From NCBI GenBank assembly GCA_016858145.1, contig JAEHOE010000011.1, forward strand, positions 1,364,001 through 1,428,000: 64,000 nucleotides of DNA, read 5' to 3'. The notes beneath the pieces are model-generated. The model saw nothing but the letters and a program-made list of their open reading frames with translations. It was not told where the DNA came from and searched no databases. Position 1 is the first letter of the stretch; every line of letters starts with the position of its first letter. Origin of the DNA: Edaphochlamys debaryana (taxonomy: Eukaryota > Chlorophyta > Chlorophyceae > Chlamydomonadales). Below, in pieces: positions 57,740 through 64,000 of this stretch. The translations under genes and the position numbers were made by a program.

Positions 57740-60700
57740 TCATATGCCGTACAACTGCCACACCGCCGCCAGCAGGGACGCGCTCACGTGCGCCGGCAGC
57801 GCCGCCGCCACCGCTCCCGGCCGCCGCGTCTGTGCCGCCGCCAGCACGAGAAGACGAAGAGCCACGGTCGATGGAAGTTGAGACGCCGCCGCCGCCGCTG
57901 CACTTGCTGCTGCGTCAGCCTCAGGCGGCGAAGCTTCAGCGGGGACTTGCGGCGGCGGCGGCAGCGCCTCCGGCGGCGGGCAGAGGTCGCGGACGCTGGC
58001 GGCGGCGGCGTCAGGGACGGCGGCGCCGAGGCGGGCGGCGGTAGCGGCGGCGGCTCGCCAGTCGGCGGGGGTGGGGTGCGCCTCAATGCACTTCAGCAGC
58101 GCCTGGGGAGTGCGGAGGAGTATGCGGGGTCCGAGTGTTCAGGCCAGCCAGCTTCAGCTAAACGGTGCGTGAGGAGCAACGCAGCAAGCGATGGCGACCA
58201 GGATGCAAAGCACCCAATGCTCCCACCCGCTCTCGCTCCTCCTCTTCTATCGCCGCCGCACCTGCACCACCTCCCGCAGCAGGGATGGCCGCGCCGGCCG
58301 CTGCCACGCCAGCGCCCGCATCACGCGGCGCCGCGTGGGCCCGTCCTTGTCCCCCAGCCCCGCCGCCATGGACGAAACACACTCCTCGGACATAAGCGGA
58401 GGCAGCGGCCGGGCGGTTGGGCGGTTGGGAGGGGGGGCTCCGGAGGGCCCGGGGCCTGAGGTCGGGCCCATGGCCGTGGGTGCTGGGGCGGGAGCGAGCT
58501 GGGGCGGGGCCGGGGGCGGGGGCGAGGGGGAAGAAGAGGACGGCGGGGCGGCCTCTGGAGCCGTGGGGGATGTAGCGGCGGCGGAGGTGGGGGCGGAGGC
58601 GCGAGCCGCGAACTCGAGGCGGGACAGGGCCTCTAACCCGGCCGCAGCCTCGCGGCGGACCTGGGCGGTACGGAAAGGGGAATGCACGGGGTGTCGAGGG
58701 CGGCGCACGGAAGAGAGGAAGAGAGGCAATCTTGACCGGTCGGCACGTTAATCCTTCACGACCCAGTCCCCTCTTCCCCGCCCCACCTCTGCCACCTCAT
58801 CCAGGAGCCCCCCCAGCAGCGCCTCAGCCACCGCCGCGGCGCACTCCACACCGCCGAAGCCCGCGGCGATCCTGGAGAGGGGGGAACGGGTAGTGATGTC
58901 AGCGGCAAGCCCAGAGGGCTGGCGTCCGCTTCTGCAGGTAGAGGCGGCGGGCAGCCCGCGTGCCAAGCCATCGTCCCTACCCTGCGATCTAAGCCCAGCC
59001 ATTGGACTGGGCAGCCCGCAAGGCCCTGCGCCACGCCTTGAGCTCCAGGATAGCCCGGCCCTCCCTTCAGCCTTCCCCAGGTTATCCTCCCAACTGCCCC
59101 ACCAGCCACACGCCGCCCTCCTCCCTACCGCCCCGACCCACCCAGCCTTGCCACACGCGACCCCCGCTCACCGCGACCCCGCCGCTCCACCCACGCCCCC
59201 GATGCGGATGGACACGGCCCCGCCGCCCGCCGCATCCCGACTCGGGGCGACAGAGGAGGCGGCACCGCTCATGGCCGCCTGCGCTGCGCTGCTCGCGCCA
59301 CCGCCGCGGGGCCCCTTCGACGAGAGCAGCTCGATGCCCGCCGCCCGGGCAGCCCCCACGTACTCCCCCTCGGCCAGGCGGGTCATGGCAGCGAGGGTGG
59401 CCGCCCGGACCTGCAGGAAAGGAAGTTAAAAGGTCGAAGCAGAGAAAGGGAAGCTCAGCCGGAAACGAAGACGCGGCGTGACGTGTGCAGTAGGCGAAGG
59501 CCGGAGCCTCGCTAGCGCCCTACCGGTGCTCCGTGATCAGGCCCTGGCGTGTTGTACTGCCGTACGCACCTCCCAGTGCTCGTCCTCGCAGCCCACCACG
59601 AAGGCGCCCACCGCCCCCTCCAGCACCGCCAGCTCATCGGCGGGGGGGCAGGCCCACACACCCGAGGAGCTCGCCCAGGCTCCGCCTCCTCCCCCTCCGG
59701 CTCCTCCTCCGCCCGCTCCCCCTGCAGCTGGTGTGCCCCCAGCGCCCGGCCCTCCACCACCACCGCCGCCGCCGCCGGCTGCTGCCCCGTCGCGGGCCAC
59801 AGCCCCGGCCCCAGAGGCGGCGCCGGGCGGCGGCGCGAGCCACGAGTCCGCCTCCCAGGCAGCGGCGGCCATCCGCTTGGCCAGAGGCTGGCTTGCTGCG
59901 GGGCGTAAACGCATGGGTTAAATAGGGGCCGGGTTGGGAGGGAATGGAGGGATTAAAGGGTGAAGACGCTGGGGTCGTAGAGGCGCTCTTGCTCTCGCCT
60001 CCGGTACCTTGTTGACCGCGCCCTGGGCCCCTGGCCCCACGCACGTCCCTGGCCCTGGCCAGCATTTACCCCAGCCCGGCGCACCTGCGTCTCCAGCGGG
60101 CCCGCCTGCCGCTGCCGCCCCCGGCGCCTGGGCCTGGGAGCCCCGCTTGCCCCGGCCCGCGCCCCGGCCCTGGCCCTGGCCCTGCTGCGGCTGCTGCTGG
60201 GCCTGGGCCTGGATTGCCTGGGCCTGGGCCTGCGCGGCGGCTGGCGGCGCCGCCACCCGCACGCTGGTCTTCTTGCTGAGGGCCTGGCGGGAGCGCCGAT
60301 GCGGGTGCGGTGAGGGGTATGTGAGGGGTAACACACCACTGCCCACGTCTCATCCCAGGGCGACCGCGCCACTGGTAACCCCTCCCACTGCCTCGGCCCG
60401 CTCCCAGCGCACCCCCCATCGCACCTGCAGCTTCACCCTCAGGCTGGCAGCATGCAGCTCCGCCAGCGCCGCCACCGCCTGCAGCCGCAGCCCCTTGTGG
60501 GGATCCGCCGCGGCCCCGCACAGCCGCATGAAGGCGTCATCGGCCAGCGGCGTGACCACGCCAAAGTGCCGCACCACCGGCAGGGCCGGAGCCAGCGCCG
60601 CCAGCGCCGCCGCCGCCGACACCGCCGCTGACCGCACCTCCTCCGCGCCGTCCTCCAGCCCGGCGGCGGCGGCGGCGTAGGCGGCGGCGGCCGCTGGCGG

Positions 60701-61995
60701 GTCCAGGGCGCCGGGGGTGGCGGCGGCGGAAGAAGCGGGCGAGGAGGCGGGGGAGGCGGCGGCTGCTGCCTCACAGGCCTGCAATGGGTGGCAGCGGGGG
60801 GGGGGGCCGCACCGGCGCATGGCCGTGTCGCGTGTCGAGGGCCAGAACACAATGCACCGCGCCTCCCGTGAGTTGCGGCCTTCCCCTCCCCTCCCTCCCC
60901 TCTCCTCCCCTGCCCGCACCGCAACCCCCGTCGCCCCAGTCCCACCTGCTGCAGCGACCGCAGCACCTGCCGGCGGACCAGGGGGTGCGGGTGCCGCCCC
61001 TGTGCCCCCAGCGCCCGCCAGCCGGGCGCAGCGGACAGCTGGGGCGGCAGGCCGGAGGCGGGAACCTCCCCCTCCTCCTCCCCTTCATCAGTCTCGTCCT
61101 CTGTTTCAGAGGGATCTTCCGAAGGATTCTCCGGTCCTGCCGCTGACCCCGGCCGCCGCCGTGAGGAGGGTGGCGGCGGGGGCAGGCGCAGGCGAAGCGC
61201 CAGGCAGGTGCCCAGAAGCCGTACGGCCGCCGCGACGGCGGTTGGGTCCGGGCAGCGGCCGTACAAGGCGGTTATTACGGCGGCAGTGAGTCGATCGGGG
61301 GCGCATTTGGGGTGCCGCAACAGCGCCGCCGCTGCTGCCGGTGACGCTGAGGCCGCCGGCGGTGGCGCGGAAAGCGCAGTAGCAGCAGCGCCGTCCGCGG
61401 TAGCGTCCGCATCCAGGGGCTGTTGCGGCTGTTGCGTCTGAGGCTGCAGGTGGAGGGCGAGGGTGAGGCCGAGCAGTTCGGCCAGCCCTACCAAGGCAGC
61501 CCTGGACAGGGATGGGGGGGCGGGGGGGCAGGAAGGGACGGGGAGGGCACGAAGTGGGCCGGGCGGGGCGGGTGGCCCTCCGCTGAGATGGAGCCCGGCA
61601 CTATGCGGAGCCGGGGCAGCCCTGTACCCCAAACGTGTGAGAAGTGCGCACCTGGCAGCGGGTTCTGGGGTTGCAGGGTCAGCCGCAAGGTCTGACAGCC
61701 AGCATGCCGCAGCAGCAAGGCTATCGCCGTCGGCACCAGCCGCCGTGGCGGCCATGGCAAGGCCAAGACCTGCCGAGAGACGCAGGTGCGCAGTCGCTGC
61801 TGTTGCCAAGGCACCTACGTGCCACTCAGCCGCAGGGCCCGAGGCTCCATGGCGCTGGGCCTCGGTGAGCAGGTCGCGTAGAGCGGGGCGCGAGGATGGC
61901 GTGGGGGCCATTGGCGCGCAGCTTGCTGCCGCGCTCTGAGCCGCGGCTGGGAGCCCAGAGAGCATGGCACAGAGTGCCGTGAGATCGGCGGGCAT
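57740..61995 (-). CDS. INTS4: Integrator complex subunit 4-like HEAT-repeat protein
   Basis: Family role: INTS4 is a scaffold in the Integrator cleavage module that processes snRNA 3' ends and terminates transcription. Exons (minus): 61995-61652, 61501-60946, 60778-60425, 60283-60085, 59895-59570, 59410-59172, 58871-58787, 58660-58262, 58102-57740; all phases agree, about 954 residues versus about 960 in human INTS4. HEAT-like helical pairs run throughout. Landmarks similar to INTS4 are the segment with LADDAFMRLCGAAADPHKGLR, the later VLEGAVGAFVVGCEDEHWEVR, and an ECAAAVAEALLGGLLDEVAEVR helix. Ala/Pro/Gly-rich insertions separate the repeats. The 150-nt intron 61651-61502 is a multiple of three and open, so retention would not break the frame. 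Another HEAT-repeat protein is possible, but the order of motifs and the length favour INTS4. Confidence 0.82.
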
Positions 61996-63169
61996 GGCCT
62001 ATCGTGGCGCGTGCGGCAGGACAGGATGGTGCTGGATGTTGTCTCCACCCAGCCGGGGCTGAGGTTCTAGCGATTACAGTAGTGATAACATGGCATTTGC
62101 AGTGTCCTTTGTGTTATCAGCGAGCGCGCTGCGACTTCGAGGACAAAAGTTGAGGCACGGTTGCCGGCAACGGTCTCAAGAAGTGCAAAGCTGCTGCGCG
62201 AGCCCACGAGCGCCGGCAAGCCTTTGTGGGCATTTGTGCCAGCTATATGATGCACAAGAGCATTTTGCATGCGGGCCCGACCCGCACCAGTGCGTTGGTG
62301 CACACGCAAGCCCGCGCTCAAACGCAATTTCTTCACTCGCTGTGGAAGTGCATGGTCGCAGCCAACATGCACGTTAGCTGAGCTGAGCGGAGACGGTCCA
62401 CTTCGGGATGGTCCACCAAAATACGGCAAATGCAGTCCTCTTTCGCTGCACGCTCGGCAAGACTGGGGCATACACTTAAAGCCACAACCTTGCTCTTTGC
62501 GCTTGTGTAGTGTCGCGGAACGGAGTTTGACACTGGGAGCAGGCGGGAGCTCCGGCGAGAAGCGCTTTGGCGACCTAGCCGACGGTGAGTTGGGCGTCAG
62601 GTGGAAGCATGCCAGCGTCGCGGGGTCGGGGTCCTGTTGTTGTGAGACCCGAGGTGGCCGGCAGCGGTTCGGCCGGGGCCTGCCGCGAGCCCTTTCGCTG
62701 TGATCCCCCCGTCTGGCTCGGGACCAGTAGCGAGCGCGTTTGTCCCATGCCCATACGACACGGGAGAGCATCATTAGGGCATACGGCTTTGGGCCCGTGG
62801 CTTTCTGCATGCTCGGGGCGCTGGCACTGCGCGTTGACTCGGTGCCCGGGGCGGTCAGCGAGCCCGTCCTGGCTCCAGCGCATCTCGGCTGCCTTCCTGG
62901 AGCTGCTGGTGTTTTATCTGGCACCAGCCAAGTCCATGGGCAGGCGTTTGGCGACGGAGCGGGCCGTCGCCTTGCTGACATGCCGAGGCGCTACTCAGCC
63001 CGAAAGGCGACTCGCCCGGGGCGCATGCGCGAGCTCCTGGGGGGGCCCCAGCTGCCCTTTGAACCAAGGGCTATACTTGGAGCGTGGCGCCGGGCCACAG
63101 CACTGCTGTTCCGGCTCGCGGCTGAGTTGGCGCGCCCCCGCTTGCCATGCTGCTCGGACAGGGCGGGGT
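61996..63169. other. Divergent promoter region
   Basis: This region separates the INTS4-like gene (-) from the ANP32-like gene (+). Long overlapping open frames on both strands (about 260-300 codons) show no family motifs and are treated as chance products of high GC. No promoter element was assigned. Confidence 0.6.
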
Positions 63170-64000
63170 ATGAAGGACCTGCCTCAAGCGATCAGCGACG
63201 AGCTCTCTAAACAGAAGAAACAGCCTGAGGAGCTGGTCTCCTTGAACTTGGACGCCAGGGCAAAGGCCACTAGCGTGCAAGTAAGCGGCGGCTCGTTGAG
63301 ACAGCCTAGTATTGGGCTCTGGAGACGCATTACTCAGCCTAGGAGACCCTGTGACAACTAGGCCCCGCTTGGCTTTGGCATGCAGACCAGACCGGGGGCG
63401 TCAGCAGGGGTTGAAAGGGCATGCGGGTTAGTCCAGACGCGTCTAGCCCCAGCTACCAAGAGCCTCCACCCACGCTTCACCGCGGTTGCCCCCGGTCTGT
63501 GGCTGCCCCACAGGGCATCGACGCGTTCGTAAACCTCAAGAGCTTATCGCTCTGCAGCCTGGGCCTCACCACCCTCGAGGGCTTCCCCAAGCTCCCGAAG
63601 CTTGTGCGCCTCACCCTCTCGGATAACCGCATTTCAGGTCGGTCCCGTTGCACGCACCGCACCGCACGCCCGCGCATGCGACACCAGCAGGCCCCCAACC
63701 TTCAACCTCCATACCACAAACCCCCTCCTCCACCGCAACCCCCGCCCCTCCTCCGCAACCCTCCCTCCCTCACCACCGCCTCCCCATCCCCCCTGTGTGC
63801 GCTCTGCTCCCCAGGCGGCCTGCAGCACCTCGTGGACGCGGGTCTGACCAGCCTGCGCGTGCTCGAGCTTGCCAACAACCGCATCGCCTCCGTCGAGGAG
63901 CTCGCGCCGCTCAAGGGGCTGCCCAGCCTGCAGTGCCTGGACGTGGACGCCTGTCCGCTCACCAAACAGCCCGGGCACGCAGCCAAGGTCTTCGCCATGC
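63170..64000 (+). CDS. ANP32: ANP32-like leucine-rich-repeat protein (partial, runs off window)
   Basis: Exons 63170-63280, 63514-63637 and 63815 to the window end; phases agree. It starts MKDLPQAISDEL. Leucine-rich repeats follow: FVNLKSLSLCSLGLTTLEGF, then LPKLVRLTLSDNRISGGLQHL, then LTSLRVLELANNRIASVEEL, then LPSLQCLDVDACPLT. The LPKLxxLxLSDNRISGGL block and the end of the repeats (AKVFAM, compare ENVFKL) match ANP32 proteins, which act as nuclear phosphatase inhibitors, histone chaperones and mRNA-export adaptors. The acidic C-terminal tail expected for the family lies beyond the window. It could also be a related U2A'- or LRRC-type LRR protein. Confidence 0.85.

Noticed and set aside
62067..63361. 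Overlapping 304-codon (-) and 258-codon (+) open frames
   Set aside because: They occupy the promoter space between two well-supported genes. The plus frame overlaps the ANP32 first exon in another phase. No recognisable protein features.

Overview
This is nuclear DNA of a green alga, most likely a volvocine/chlamydomonadalean relative of Chlamydomonas and Volvox. It is GC-rich and gene-dense. Genes are split into many small exons by short GT-AG (occasionally GC-AG) introns. Proteins carry long Ala/Gly/Pro runs, TGTAA poly(A)-type signals follow several stop codons, and two gene families look like secreted, Pro-rich extracellular-matrix proteins. No prokaryotic features, rRNA, tRNA or CRISPR arrays were seen. 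Gene models were built by hand from splice sites; almost every junction was checked for reading-frame phase.

Layout, left to right. (1) 45-9806 (+): GPI inositol-deacylase (PGAP1/Bst1 family), an ER membrane lipase acting on GPI anchors. (2) 13829-10628 (-): secreted Ser/Pro-rich glycoprotein with a duplicated Cys-containing module, family not recognised. It converges on gene 1 and a 21-bp palindrome carries a poly(A)-type signal for each gene. (3) 16818-14917 (-): CCDC115/Vma22-like V-ATPase assembly factor. (4) 18102-30653 (+): plant-type organellar DNA polymerase (family A, 3'-5' exonuclease plus polymerase), 34 exons, with a roughly 700-residue low-complexity N-terminal extension. (5) 38370-32139 and 53916-45839 (both -): a tandem pair of PQQ-like beta-propeller proteins. 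The right copy reads cleanly through 23 exons; the left copy has a damaged 5' end. (6) 38.4-45.8 kb: a repeat-rich spacer between the pair with two foldback inverted repeats and a duplicated short coding fragment. (7) 54459-55891 (+): calcineurin-B-like EF-hand protein with an N-myristoylation-type start. (8) 61995-57740 (-): HEAT-repeat protein resembling Integrator subunit 4. (9) 63170 to the window end (+): ANP32-like leucine-rich-repeat protein, cut by the window edge.

Most single-copy genes are housekeeping genes (GPI anchor remodelling, V-ATPase assembly, organelle DNA replication, calcium signalling, snRNA/mRNA 3' processing, nuclear phosphoprotein) with no obvious joint pathway. The most unusual parts are the duplicated propeller genes with the mobile-looking spacer between them, and the two-module secreted glycoprotein.
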